From assembly GCF_018294505.1 (NCBI RefSeq), contig NC_057810.1, positions 206,540,113 to 206,604,112 of the forward strand: a stretch of 64,000 nucleotides of DNA, read 5' to 3'. Below, one piece after another: positions 22,762-35,382 of this stretch (position 1 is its first letter; each line of letters opens with the position of its first letter). The notes under the pieces are model-generated. The model did not search any database. It had not been told where the DNA came from and saw nothing but the letters and a program-made list of their open reading frames with translations. The stretch is from Triticum aestivum (lineage: Eukaryota > Streptophyta > Magnoliopsida > Poales > Poaceae). The translations under genes were made by a program, and so were the position numbers.

Positions 22762-24311
22762 TGCTACTTCTTGAGCTTGCATTGGTTTTTCCCTTTAAGA
22801 GGAAAGGGTGATGCAACAAAGTAGAGATAAGTATTTCCCTCAGTTTGAGAACCAAAGTATCAATCCTGTAGTAGACAACGCACAAATCACCAAATACCTG
22901 CACAAACAATCAAACAAACTTGCACCCAACATGATAATGGGGTTGTCAATCCCTTCACGGTTACTTGCAAAAGTGAGATCTGATAGATAAACGGTAAGTA
23001 AATATTTTTGGTATTTTTGGTTTATAGATCGGAAAGTAAAAGATTGCAAGAATAGTAGATCAAAAACTAATATTGTAGATCAGAAAATTATATGATGGAA
23101 AATAGACCCAGGGGCCATAGGTTTCAGTAGAGGCTTCTCTCAGGATAGCAAATAATACGGTGGGTGAACAAATTATTGTCTAGAAATTGATAGAAAACCG
23201 CAAATTTATGACAATATCTAAGGCAATGATCATGAATATAGGTACCATGTCTGTGTCAAGTAGACCAAAACGATTCTGCATCTACTACTATTACTCCACA
23301 CATCGACTGCTATCCAACATGCATCTAGAGTATTAAGTTCATAAAGAACGGAATAACACATTAAGTAAGATGACATGATGTAGAGGAATTAACTCAAGCA
23401 ATATGAAGAAAACCCTACCTTTTTATCCTCGATGGCAAGAATACAATACGTGCCTTGCAGCCCCTACTGCCACTGGGAAATGACACCGCAAGATTAGACC
23501 CAAAGCTAAGCACTTCCCCGTTGCAAGAAAAACCAATCTAGTTGGCCAAACCAAACTGATAGTTTGAAGAGAATTACAATGATATCAAATCATGCATATA
23601 GGAATTCAGAGAAGATTCAAATAATATTCATAGATAAGCTGATCATAAATCCAAAATTCGTCGGATCTCGGCAAACACACCACAAAAAATATTACATCGA
23701 ATAGATCTCCAAGAACATCGAGGAGAACATGGTATTGAGAATCAGAGAGAGAGAGAAGAAGCCATCTAGCTACTAGCTATGGACCCGTAGGTCTGTGGTA
23801 AACTACTCACGTGTCATCGGAAGGGCAATGGTGTTGATGTAGAAGCCCTCTATGATCGAATCCCCCTCCGACAGGACGCCGGAAAATGCCCCTAGATGTG
23901 ATCTCACGGGTACAGAAGGTAGCGGTGGCAGAAAAGTGTTTTCGTGGATACCTCATTGGTTTGGGGAGATATGGGAATATATAGGCGCAAGAATTAGGTT
24001 AGGAAGTGCACAAGGGGCCCACAAGGGTGGGGGCGCGCCCTTCATCCTTGAAGCTGCCTCGTGGCTCCTCCCACTTCATCTCCAAGTCTACTGGTTGTCT
24101 TCTGGTCCAAGAAAAATCATCACAAAGGTTTCATTCTATTTGGACTCTCTTTGGTATTCCTATTCTGTGAAACTCAAAAACAGGGAAAAAATAGGAACTG
24201 GCACTGGGCTCTAGGTTAATAGGTTAGTCCCAAAAATAATATGAAATATCATATGTTGTAGAATATTGGCATGGAACAATAAAAAAACATAGATATGTTG
24301 GAGAGGTATCA
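22762..24311 (-). repeat. 3' LTR of gypsy H (Sabrina/WHAM-type), ~1550 bp
   Basis: On the minus strand it runs TGATACCTCTCC...AAGAAGTAGCA. It is the same LTR type as 54820-56394 (shared GGGACTAACCTATTAACC, GATGGCTTCTTCTCTC, CTCACTTTCGCAAG segments), but well diverged and with internal differences. The polypurine tract on its right (upstream on the minus strand) makes it the 3' LTR. Its left flank is the copia integrase. Confidence 0.82.
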
Positions 24312-24356
24312 AGCATCCCCAAGCTTAATTCCTGCTCATCCTCGAGTAGGTAAATG
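24312..24356 (-). other. 3' end of gypsy H internal region with polypurine tract
   Basis: Minus strand reads ...AGCAGGAATTAAGCTTGGGGATGCT into the LTR, the same polypurine tract as in elements D (43101-43116) and F (60230-60246). Cut at 24356/24357 by the CACTA element, with the last three bases ATG as candidate 3-bp target duplication. Confidence 0.75.
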
Positions 24357-24905
24357 CACTATAGGAATCAGACACTTTGCCGTCAACCATGGCTGACGGC
24401 AAAGGCATGCATGGTGGACAGCAAAGGCCTTTGCCGTCAGCCAGCAGACGGCACCACATCCGGCTGAATGAACTAAGACAAAGGGCACGTTGCCGTCTGC
24501 TGGCAGACGACAAAGACCTTTGCCTCTTTGTCGTCCGCCAATAGACGACAAAGGGCATGGATGGCAGAAGTTATCATTAGGTCCGTTAAGGGGTCAAGGG
24601 TGTGCTTTGCTGTCTGCTGGCAGACGACAAATACCTTTGCATCTTTACCGTCTGCTAGTGGACGGCGAAGTGCCCAAATAGGCCAGCCCTCAGGTGCCCC
24701 AGGTAGCTGACACGTGTCCGGCTATGCCGTCCGCTGGCAGACAGCAAAGACCTTTGCATCTTTGCCGTCTGCCAGCGGATGGCAAAGCACCCAAATAGGC
24801 CGGCCCAGTTGCCCCAGGTTGCACAGGTAGTTGCCACGTGGCAGCTTTGCCGTCTGCTGGCAGACGGCAAACCTCTTTGTCGTCTGCCAGCAAATGGCAA
24901 AGTTC
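24357..24905. repeat. CACTA subterminal repeat cluster
   Basis: About ten palindromic units of the form TTTGCCGTCTGCTGGCAGACGGCAAAG within 550 bp, e.g. at 24372, 24425, 24490, 24521, 24606, 24640, 24723, 24752, 24843 and 24872, each with small variations. In En/Spm such clusters bind the element-encoded TNPA-type protein. Confidence 0.85.
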
Positions 24906-24937
24906 CTGTGCCGCCCCTGTTTTTTCTTAAATTCAAT

Positions 24938-24942
<5 letters not shown>

Positions 24943-25000
<58 letters not shown>
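24943..25000. repeat. CA/TA compound microsatellite
   Basis: (CA)n from about 24943 followed by (TA)n to 25000. The following ~300 bp (25001-25298) hold no recognisable feature. Confidence 0.95.
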
Positions 25001-25001
<1 letters not shown>

Positions 25002-25298
25002 CATACATACATTTGCAAATACTTTCAACAAGCATACACATATCCCTGCCATATGGTTATGATCATCCAACACATATACATACCCAACAACAAGCATATA
25101 TAGCTCCATATCAAACATATCCAACAACAAGCATACATACAATGGTCTCATCCATACATACATATATAGGTAGCAAGTTTAACATTGTTCCTACAAAATC
25201 AAAAGAAAAAGGAAGGACAAGGAGAAGGGTAGACTCCACCAACGCAAGCTTCCTTGATCTAAAGCAAATCTGCAAACTGGAAAATAAGAAAGTTAGAA

Positions 25299-25485
25299 CA
25301 AGAAGAAGAAGAAGAAGAAGAAGAAGAAGAAGAAGAAGAATAAGAGGAAGAAGAAGAAGAAGAAGAAGAAGAAGAAGAATACGAAGGAGGAGGAGGAGAA
25401 GAAGACTAGAAGAAGAAGAATAATTTTTATTCCTTCTTTTTCTCCTCTTCTTTATCTTCTTCTTCTTCTAACTAAGGTAACCTAG
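25299..25485. repeat. AAG microsatellite and degenerate purine/pyrimidine tract
   Basis: (AAG)n with GGA variants to about 25430, then a TTC-rich tract to about 25475. Long lysine/arginine/glutamate frames through it are artefacts. Confidence 0.92.
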
Positions 25486-25539
25486 GTAATTATTCCATTT
25501 TGTAGCTAACTAAACAATTAAGTCATTTCAGAGGAAAAA

Positions 25540-26678
25540 ATGCTAAGTGTAGGTCATTTTAGAGCTAACCTAGGTAAATAGGTCATTTTGGAGCTAAGTA
25601 AGGTTATTATGTCATTTTCAAGGACAATAAGCTAAGTATATGTCAATTTGGAGGTAACCAAGATTATTAAGCCATTTTGACCTAAGTATGCTAAGTATGT
25701 CATAAATGAACTAAAAAGCTAAGTATAGGTCATTTTGAGCTAACCTAGGTAGTTATGCCATTTTTGAGCTAACTAAGCATATTTATTCATTTTGGAGGAC
25801 AAAATGGTAAGTGTAGGTCATTTTAGAGCTATCCTAGTTAAAATCGGTCATTTTGGAGCTATGTAAGGTTATTTTGTCATTTCGGAGGAAAATAAACTAA
25901 TGATTTGACAGTTTGGAGCTAAACTAAGGTTATTATGCCATTTTTTTACCTAAGTATGCTAAGTATGTCATAAATGAAGTAAAGAAGCTAAGTATATGTC
26001 ATTTTTGAGGTAACCGAGGTAGTTATGCCATTTTTAGCTAACTAAGCATATGTATTCATTTTGGAGGACAAAATGGTAAGTATGGGTCATTTTAGAGCTA
26101 TCCTAGTTAAAATCAGTCATTTTGGAGCTAGGTAAGGTTATTTTGTCATTTCAGAGGAAAATAAACTAATAATTTGATAGTTTGGAGCTAAACCAAGGTT
26201 ATTATGCCATTTTTGACCTAAGTATGCTAAGTATGTCATAAATGAACTAAAGAAGCTAAGTATAGGTCATTTTTGAGCTAACCTAGGTAGTTAAGCCATT
26301 TTGAGCTAACTAAGCATATTTATTCATTTTGGAGGACAAAATGGTACGTGTAGGTCATTTTAGAGCTATTCTAGTTAAAATCGGTCATTTGGAGCTAAGT
26401 AAGGTTATTTTGCCATTTTGGAGGACAATAAACTAATGATTTGACAATTTGGAGCTAAACCAAGGTTATTATGCCATTTTTGACCTAAGTATGTCATAAA
26501 TGAACTAAAGAAGCTAAGTATAGGTCATTTTTTAGCTAACCTAGGTAGTTATGCCATTTTTGAGCTAACCAAGCCTATTTTTCATTTTGGAGGACAAAAT
26601 GGTAAGTGTAGGTCATTTTAGAGCTATCCTAGTTAAAATCGGTCATTTTGGAGCTAGGTAAGGTTATCTTGTCATTTT
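25540..26678 (+). repeat. ~265-bp tandem repeat array, part 1
   Basis: A marker segment (AGGTCATTTTAGAGCTA or a close variant) recurs near 25551, 25815, 26084, 26352 and 26610, i.e. steps of 264, 269, 268 and 258 bp. Each unit also contains sub-motifs GTCATTTTGGAGCTA and TATGCCATTTTTGA at shorter intervals, suggesting growth from a ~40-bp ancestor. The array is cut by copia C at 26678 and resumes at 35383. Confidence 0.85.
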
Positions 26679-28412
26679 TGAAGGAAATATGCCCTAGAGG
26701 CAATAATAAAGTTATTATTTATTTCCTTATTTCATGATAAATGTTTATTATCCATGCTAGAATAGCATTAACCGGAAACTTAGTACATGTGTGAATACAT
26801 AGACAAAACATATAGTCCCTAGTATGCCTCTACTTGACTAGCTCGTTAATCAAAGATGGTTATGTTTCCTGACCATAGACATGTGTTGTCATTTGATGAA
26901 TGGGATCACATCATTAGGAGAATGATATGATGGACATGACCCATCCGTTAGCTTAGAATTATGATCGTTTCAGTTTCATTGCTACTGCTTTCTTCATGAC
27001 TTATACAAGTTCCTCAGACTATGAGATTATGCAACTCCCGAATACCGGAGGAACACTTTGTGTGCTACCAAACGTCACAACTTAAATGGGTGATTATAAA
27101 GGTGCTCTACAGGTGTCTCCGAAAGTGTTTGTTGGGTTGGCATAGATCGAGATTAGGATTTGTCACACCGTGTTTCGGAGAGGTATCTATGGGCCCTCTC
27201 GGTAATACTCATAACTATAAGCCTTGCAAGAATTGTGACTAATGAGTTAGTTGCGGAATGAAGTATTACGGAATGAGTAAGGAGACTTGCCGGTAACGAT
27301 ATTGAACTAGGTATGATGATACCTACGATCGAATCTCGGGCAAGTAACATACCGATGAAAAAGGGAACAACGTATGTTGTTATGCGGTTTGACTGATTAA
27401 GATCTTCATAGAATATGTAGGAACGAATAGGAGCATCCAGGTTCCGCTATTGGTTATTGACCGGAGACGTGTCTCGGTCATGTCTGCATAGTTCTCGAAC
27501 CCGTAGGGTCCGCACGCTTAACGTTCGTTGATGATTAGTATTATGAGTTTATGTGATTTTTTGTACCGAAGGTTGTTCGGAGTCCTGGATGAGATCATGG
27601 ACATGACGAGGAGTCTCTAAATGGTCGAGACATAATGATTGATATATTGGACGACTATGTTCGGACACCAGAAGTGTTCCGGAGAAGTTTCGGATAAAAC
27701 CGGAGTGAAGGAGGGTTATCGGAACCCCCGGGGGAACTAATGGGCCTCAATGGGCCTTAGTGGAGAGAGAGAGAGGGGCGTCCAGGGTAGGCCACGCGCC
27801 CCCTCCCCCTTGAGTCTGAATTGGACTAGGAAGGGGGGGGGGGGCGGCGCCCCCCCTTTCCTTCTCCCTCTCCTTCCTTCTCCCTCTCTCCCTTTTGGTG
27901 GAAACCTACTAGGACTTGGAGTCCTACTAGGATTCCTCTCTTGGGGGCGCGCCAAGGAGGGCCGGCCGGCCTCCCCTCTCCTCCTTTATATACAGGGGAG
28001 GGGGCACCCCATAGACACACAAGTTAACCTTTAGCCGTGTGCGGTGCCCTCCTCCAAAGTTTTCCACCTCGGTCATATCGTCGTAGTGCTCAGGCGAAGC
28101 CCTGCGCCGGTAACTTCATCATCACCATCACCATGCCGTCGTACTGAAGGAACTCTCCCATGGCCATAGCTGGATCTAGAGTTCAAGGGACGTCACCGAG
28201 CTGAACGTGTGCAGATCGCAGAGGTGCCGTTTGTTTAGTACTTGATCAGTTGGATCATGAAGACGTTCGACTACATCAACCGTGTTACTTAATGCTTCCA
28301 CTTTCGGTCTACGAGGGTACATGGACTCACTCTCCCCTTTCGTTGCTATGCATCACCTAGATAGATCTTGTGTGATCGTAGGAAAATTTTGAACTTACTA
28401 CGTTCCCCAACA
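26679..28412 (+). repeat. 5' LTR of copia C (1734 bp)
   Basis: TGAAGG...CAACA. TATA-like TTTATATA at 27985-27992 with downstream GGGGAGGGGGCACCCC. Short ORFs inside are shadows. Confidence 0.94.
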
Positions 28413-28432
28413 GCGGCATCCGAGCCAGGTCT
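28413..28432 (+). promoter_or_regulatory. primer binding site of copia C
   Basis: GCGGCATCCGAGCCAGGTC follows the LTR. It corresponds to the GTGGTATCAGAGCCAGG-type site complementary to initiator methionine tRNA, with decay at several positions. Confidence 0.8.
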
Positions 28433-29645
28433 ATGCGTAGATGTTATATGCACGAGTAGAACACAAAGAGTTGTGGGCGATAATAGTCGTACTGCTTACC
28501 ACCAATGTCTTACTTTGATTCGGCGGTATTGTTGGATGGAGCGGCCCGAACCGACATTACATGACCGCGTTCGTGAGACTGGTTCTACCGACGTGATTTT
28601 GCACAAAGGTGGCTGGCGGGTGTCTGTTTCTCCAACTTTAGTTGAATCGAGTTTGACTACGTCCGGTCCTTGTTGAAGGTTAAAACAGCACACTTGACGA
28701 AAAATCATTGTGGTTTTGATGCGTAGGTAAGAACAGTTCTTTCTAGAATCCCGTAGTAGCCACGTAAAACTTGCAAAAAAAGTAGAGGACGTCTAACTTG
28801 TTTTTGCAGGGCTTGCTGTGATATGATATGGTCAAGGCATGATATGATATAAATTGTTGTATGAGATGATCATGTTTTGTAACAAAGTTATTGGCAACTG
28901 GCAGGAGCCATATGGTTGTCGCTTTATTGTATGCAATGCAATCACCATGTAATTGTTTTACTTTATCACTAAGTGGTAGCGATCCTAGTAACAATAGTTA
29001 GCGAGACGACAACGATGCTACAATGGAGATCAAGGTGTCGCGCCGGTGATGATGGAGATCATGACGATGCTTCAGTGATGGAGATCATGAGCACAAGATG
29101 ATGATGGCCATATCATGTCACATATTTTGATTGCATGTGATGTTTATCTTTTATGCATCTTATTTTGCTTAGTACGGCAGTAGAATTATAAGATGATCCC
29201 TTACTAAATTTCAAGGTGTAAGTGTTCTCCCTAAGTATGCACCGTTGCTACAGTTTGTCATGCCGAGACACCACATGATGACCGGGTGTGATAAGCTCCA
29301 CGTTCACATACAATGGGTGCAATCCAGCTTTGCACATGCAGAATACTAGGGTTAAACTTGATGAGCCTATCATATGCAGATATGGCCTCGAAACACTGAG
29401 ACCGAAAGGTCAAACGTGAATCATATAGCAGATATGATCAACATAGTGATGTTCACAATTGAAAACTACTCCATCTCATGTGATGATCGAACATGGTTTA
29501 GTTGATTTGGATCATGTGATCACTTAGATGACTAGATGGATGTCTATCTAAGTGGGAGTTCTTAAGTAATATGATTAATTGAACTTTAATTTATCATGAA
29601 CTTAGTCCTAATAGTTATTTTGCATGTCTATGTTATTGTATATCA
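28433..29645 (+). other. copia C 5' leader, noncoding
   Basis: About 1.2 kb upstream of the gag ATG, similar in layout to the copia A leader. No supported ORF. Confidence 0.7.
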
Positions 29646-32600
29646 ATGGCCCGTGCTACCGTTCCTTTGAATTTTAAAGTGTTCCTAGAGAAAGCTAAGT
29701 TGAAAGATGATGGCAGCAACTACACGGATTGGGTCCGTAACTTGAGGATTATCCTCATTGCTGCACAGAAGAATTACGTCCTGGAAGCACCGTTAGGTGT
29801 ACCACCCGCGCCTGCAACTGCAGACATTGTGAATGCCTGGCAGACGTGTGTTGATGACTACTCGATAGTTTAGTGTGCCATGCTTTACGGCTTAGAATTG
29901 GAACTTCAAAGATGTTTTGAACGTCATGGAGCATATGAGATGTTCCAGGAGTTGAAGTTAATATTTCAAGCAAATGCCCGAGTTGAGAGATATGAAGTCT
30001 CCAACAAGTTCTACAGCTGCAAAATGGAGGAGAATAGTCCTGTCAGTGAACACAAACTCAGAATGTCTGGGTACTATGACCACTTGACTCAACTTGGAGT
30101 TAATCTTCCTAATGATAGTGTCATTGACAGAGTTCTTCAATCACTGCCAACAAGCTATAAAGGCTTCGTGATGAACTATAATATGCAAGGGATGAACAAG
30201 ACTATTCCTGAGCTCTTCGCAATGCTAAAGGCTGTGGAGGTAGAAATCAAAAAGGAGCATCAAGTGTTGATAGTCAAAAAGACCACTAGTTTCAAGAAAA
30301 AGGGCAAAGGGAAGAAGGGGAACTTCAAGAAGAATAGCAAAAAGGTTGCTGCTCAAGAGAAGAAACCCAAGTCTGGACCTAAGCCTGAAACTGAGTGCTT
30401 CTACTGCAAAGGGGCTGGTCACTGGAAGCAGAACTGCGCCAAGTATTTGGCGGATAAGAAGGATGGCAAAGTGAAAGGTATATTTGATATACATGTTATT
30501 GATGTGTACCTTACTAATGCTCGTAGTAGCGCCTGGGTATTTTATACTGGTTCTGTTGCTCATATTTCTAACTCGAAACAGGGGCTACGGATTAAACGTA
30601 GATTGGCTAAGGACGAGGTGATGATGCGCGTGGGAAATGGTTCCGAGGTCGATGTGATCGCCGTCGGCACGCTACCTCTACATCTACCATCAGGATTCGT
30701 TTTAGACCTGAATAATTGTTATTTGGTGCCAGCGTTGAGCATGAACATTATATCTGGATCTTGTTTGATGCGAGACGGTTATTCATTTAAATCAGAGAAT
30801 AATGGTTGTTCTATTTATATGAGTAATATCTTTTATGGTCATGCACCCTTGCTGAGTGGTCTTTTTTTGTTGAATCTCGATAGTGATGATACACATATTC
30901 ATATTATTGAATCCAAAAGATGCAAAGTTGATAATGATTGTGCAATTTATTTGTGGCACTGCCATTTGGGTCATATCAGTATAAAGCGCATGAAGAAACT
31001 CCATGCTGATGGACTTTTGGAATCACTTGATTATGAATCATTTGGTGCTTGCGAACCATGCCTTATGGGAAAGATGACTAAAACTCCGCTTTCTGAAACA
31101 ATGGAACGAGCTACTGACTTGTTGGAAATAATACATACCAATGTATGCGGTCGAATGAGTATTGAGGCTCGTCGTTGGTATCGTTATTTTCTTACCTTCA
31201 CAGATGATTTGCGCAGATATGGTTATATCTACTTGATGAAACATAAGTCTGAAACATTTGAAAAGTTCAAAGAATTTTAGAGTGAAGTGGAAAATCATCG
31301 AAACAAGAAAATAAAGTTTCTACGATCTGATCGTGGAGGAGAATATTTGAGTTACGATTTTGGTCTTCATTTGAAACAATATGGAATAGTTTCACAACTA
31401 ACACCACCTGGAACACCACATCGAAATGGTGTGTCTGAACGTCGTAACCGTACTTTATTGGATAGGGTGCGATCTATGATGTCTCTTACTGATTTACCGC
31501 TATCATTTTGGGGTTATGCTTCAGAGACGGCTGCATTCACTTTAAATAGGGCACCATCAAAATCTGTTGAGACGACGCCTTATGAACTGTGGTTTGGCAA
31601 GAAACCAAAGTTGTCATTTCTTAAAGTTTGGCTGCGATGCTTATGTAAAAAAAGTTTCAACCTGATAAGCTCAAACCCAAATCGGAGAAGTGCGTCTTCA
31701 TAGGATACCCAAAGGAAACTGTTGGGTACACCTTCTATCACAGATCCGAAGGCAAAATCTTTGTTGCTAAGAACCGATCCTTTCTAGAGAAGGAGTTTCT
31801 CTCGAAAGAAGTGAGTGGGAGGAAAGTAGAACTTGATGAGGTAATTGTACCTTCTCCATTATTGGAAAGTAGTTCATCATAGAAATCAGTTCCAGTAATT
31901 CCTACACCAATTAGTGAGGAAGTTAATGATGATGATCATGAAACTTCAGATCAAGTTACTACCGAACCTCGTAGGTCTTCCAGAGTAAGATCCGCACAAG
32001 AGTGGTACAGTAATCCTGTTCTGGAAGTCATGTTACTAGACCATGATGAACCTACAAACTATGAGGAAGCGATGATGAGCCCAGTTTCCGCAAAATGGCT
32101 TGAGGCCATGAAATCTGAGATGGGATCCATGTTTGAGAACAAAGTGTGGACTTTGGTGGACTTGCCCGATGATCGGCAAGCCATAGAAAATAAATGGATC
32201 TTTAAGAAGAAGACCGACGCAGACGGTAATGTTACTATTTACAAAGCTTGACTTGTTGTGAAAGGTTTTCGACAAGTTCAAGGAGTTGACTACAATGAGA
32301 CTTTCTCACCCGTAGCAATGCTTAAGTCTGTCCGAATCATGTTAGCAATTTCCGCATTTTATGATTATGAAATTTGGCAAATGGATGTCAAAACTGCATT
32401 CCTGAATGGATTTCTGGAAGAAGAGTTGTATATGATGCAACCAGAAAGTTTTGTCGATCCAAAAGGTGCTAACAAAGTGTGCAATCTCCAGCGATCCATT
32501 TATGGACTGGTGCAAGCCTCTCGGAGTTGGAATAAATGCGTTGATAGTGTGATCAAAGCATATAGTTTTATACAGACTTTTGGAGAAGCCTGTATTTACA

Positions 32601-33622
32601 AGAAAGTGAGTGGGAGCTCTGTATCATTTCTGATATTATATGTGGATGACATATTGTCTATTGGAAATGATATAGAATTTCTGGATAGCATAAAGGGATA
32701 CCTGAATAAGAGTTTTTCTATGAAAGACCTTGGTGAAGCTGCTTACATATTGGGCATCAAGATCTATAGAGATAGATCACGACGCTTAATTGGACTTTCA
32801 CAAAGCACATACCTTGATGTAGTTTTGAAGAAGTTCAAAATGGATCAGTCAAAGAAAAGGTTCTTGCCTGTGTTACAAGGTGTGGAGTTGAGTCAAACTC
32901 AATGCCCGACCACTGCAGATGATAGAGAAAAAATGAAAGTCATTCCCTATGCTTCAGCCATAGGATCTATCATGTATGCAATGCTGTGTACCAGACCTGA
33001 TGTGTGCCTTGCTATAAGCATATCAGGGAGGTTCCAAAGTAATCCCGGAGTGGAGCACTGGACAACGGTCAAAAACATCCTGAAATACCAGAAAAGGACT
33101 AAGGATATGTTTCTCGTTTATGGAGGTGAAAAAGAGCTCGTCGTAAACGGTTACGTCGATGCAATCTTTGACACTGATCCAGATGACTCTAAGTCGCAAG
33201 GCGGATACACATTTTTATTGAATGGAGGAGTTGTCAGTTGGTGTAGTTCCAAGCGGAGAGTCGTGGAGGGATATACGTGTGAAACGGAGTACATTGCTGC
33301 TTCGGAAGCAGCAAATGAAGGAGTTTGGATGAAGGAGTTCATATCCGATCTAGGTGTCATACCTAGTGCATCGGGTCATATGAAAATCTTTTGTGACAAT
33401 AATGGTGCAATTGCCTTGGCAAAGGAATCCAGATTTCACAAGAGAGCCAAGCACATCAAGAGACGCTTCAATTCCATCCATCATCAAGTGTCAGAGGGGG
33501 ACATAGAGATATGCAAGATACATACGGATCTAAATGTTGCAGACCCGTTGACTAAGCCTCTTCCACGAGCAAAACATGATCAGCACCAAAGCTCCATGGG
33601 TGTTAGAATCATTACTATGTAA
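29646..33622 (+). pseudogene. copia C gag-pol polyprotein, multiply broken with lost catalytic residues
   Basis: Collinear with the copia A polyprotein. Domains: gag from 29646, CCHC zinc knuckle at ~30393-30437, protease at ~30534, GAG-pre-integrase near 30950, integrase ~31130-31500, reverse transcriptase ~32190-32900 with an intact YVDD box (~32638-32650), RNase H to ~33550. In-frame nonsense codons are at 29871-29873, 31278-31280, 31880-31882 and 32249-32251; most sit where a single C-to-T change would turn CAG or CGA into a stop. There is a frame shift at ~31630-31650. The protease Asp of the DTG triad is Tyr (codon 30543-30545) and the first integrase Asp in the HTD motif is Asn (codon 31140-31142). 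The element therefore cannot make its own protease or integrase, although the last open part (RT/RNase H, 32258-33622) is clean. Confidence 0.93.
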
Positions 33623-33641
33623 TCTAGATTATTGACACTAC

Positions 33642-33655
33642 TGCAAGTGGGAGAC
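33642..33655 (+). promoter_or_regulatory. polypurine tract of copia C
   Basis: TGCAAGTGGGAGAC directly before the 3' LTR; identical to the tract of copia A. Confidence 0.88.
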
Positions 33656-35382
33656 TGAAGGAAATATGCCCTAGAGGCAATAATAAAGTTATTATTTATT
33701 TCCTTATTTCATGATAAATGTTTATTATTCATGCTAGAAGTGTATTAACCGGAAACTTAGTACATGTGTGAATACATAGAGAAAACATATAGTCCCTAGT
33801 ATGCCTCTACTTGACTAGCTCATTAATAAAAGTTGGTTATGTTTCCTAACCATAGACATGTGTTGTCATTTTATGAACGGGATCACATAATTAGGAGAAT
33901 GATGTGATGGACATGACCCATCCGTTAGCTTAGAATTATGATCGTTTTGGTTTCATTGCTACTGCTTTCTTCATGACTTATACAAGTTCCTCGGACTATG
34001 AGATTATGCAACTCCCGAATACCAGAGGAACACTTTGTGTGCTACCAAACGTCACAACGTAAATGGGTGATTATAAATGGGCTCTATAGGTGTCTCCGAA
34101 GGTGTTTGTTGGGTTGGCATAGATCGAGATTAGGATTTGTCATTCCATGTTTCGGAGAGGTATCTCTGGGCCCTCTCGATAATACTCATCACTATAAGCC
34201 TTGCAAGCATTGTTACTAATGAGTTAGTTGTGGGATGAAGTATTACAGAACAAGTAAAGATACTTGACGGTAACGAGATTGAACTAGGTATGATGATACC
34301 GACGATCAAATTCCGGGCAAGTAACATACCGATGACAAAGGGAAGAGTGTATGTTGTTATGCAGTTTGACCGATAAAGATCTTCATAGAATATGTAGGAA
34401 CCAATATGAGCATCCAGGTTCCGCTATTGGTTATTGACCAGAGACGTGTCTCGTTCATGTCTACATAGTTCTCGAACCTGTAGGGTCGACACGCTTAACG
34501 TTCGATGACGATTAGTATTATGAGTTTATGTGATTTGATGTACCAAAGGGTTTTCGGAGTCCCAGATGAGATCACGGACATGACGAGGAGTCTCGAATTG
34601 GTCGAGACATAAAAATTAATATATTGGACGACTATGTTCGGACACCGGAAGTGTTCCGGAGAAGTTTCGGATAAAACTGGAGTGCCGGAGGGTTATCGGA
34701 ACCCCAGGGGGAACTAATGGGCCTCGTGGGCCTTAGTGGAGGGAGAGAGGGGCGGCCAGGGCGGGCACGCCCCCTCCCCCTTGAGTCCGAATTGGGCTAG
34801 GAATGGGGGGCGGGCGCCCCCCTTTCCTTCTCCCTCTCCCTCTCCTTTCTTCCCCCTCTCCCTTTTGGTGGAAACCTACTAGGACTTGGAGTCCTAGTAG
34901 GATTCCCCTCTTGGGGACATGCCAAGGAGGGCCGGCCGGCCTCCCCTCTCCTCCTTTATATACGGGGGAGGGGGGCACCCCATAGACACACAAGTTGATC
35001 TTTAGCCGTGTGCGGTGCCCCCCTCCATAGTTTTCCACCTCGGTCCTATCGTCGTAGTGCTTAGGCGAAGCCCTGCGCCGGTAACTTCATCATCACCATC
35101 ACCACGCCGTCGTGCTGATGGAACTCTCCCTCGGCCTCAGCTGGATCTAGAGTTCAAGGTACGTCACCGAGCTGAATGTGTGCAGATCATGGAGGTGCCA
35201 TGCGTTCGGTACTTGATCGGTTGGATCGCGAAGACGTTCGACTACATTAACCGCGTTACTTAATGCTTCCGCTTTCGGTCTACGAGGGTACGTGGACTCA
35301 TTCCCCCTCTCGTTGCTATGCATCACCTAGATAGATCTTGCGTGATCATAGGAAAAATTTGAAATTACTATGTTCCCCAACA
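33656..35382 (+). repeat. 3' LTR of copia C (1727 bp)
   Basis: Partner of 26679-28412, with scattered substitutions and small indels. Confidence 0.94.

Larger units (their letters stand above)
26679..35382 (+). mobile_element. copia LTR retrotransposon C, full length, target duplication ATTTT
   Basis: Complete 8704-bp element. Both LTRs (26679-28412 and 33656-35382) run TGAAGGAAATATGCCC...CCCCAACA. The 5-bp target duplication ATTTT is at 26674-26678 and 35383-35387. The LTRs differ by roughly 5% in the first 300 bp compared by eye, so it is several times older than copia A. It belongs to the same broad copia group as A (alignable gag-pol, identical polypurine tract), but its LTRs are clearly a different family or subfamily. 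It interrupts the CACTA tandem repeat. Confidence 0.95.

Noticed and set aside
24779..25423. 214-codon ORF with His/Thr and Arg runs
   Set aside because: Runs through CACTA subterminal repeats and the CA, TA and AAG microsatellites.
28413..28440. Possible tRNA gene at tRNA-like sequence
   Set aside because: Only a primer binding site complementary to a tRNA 3' end; no cloverleaf.
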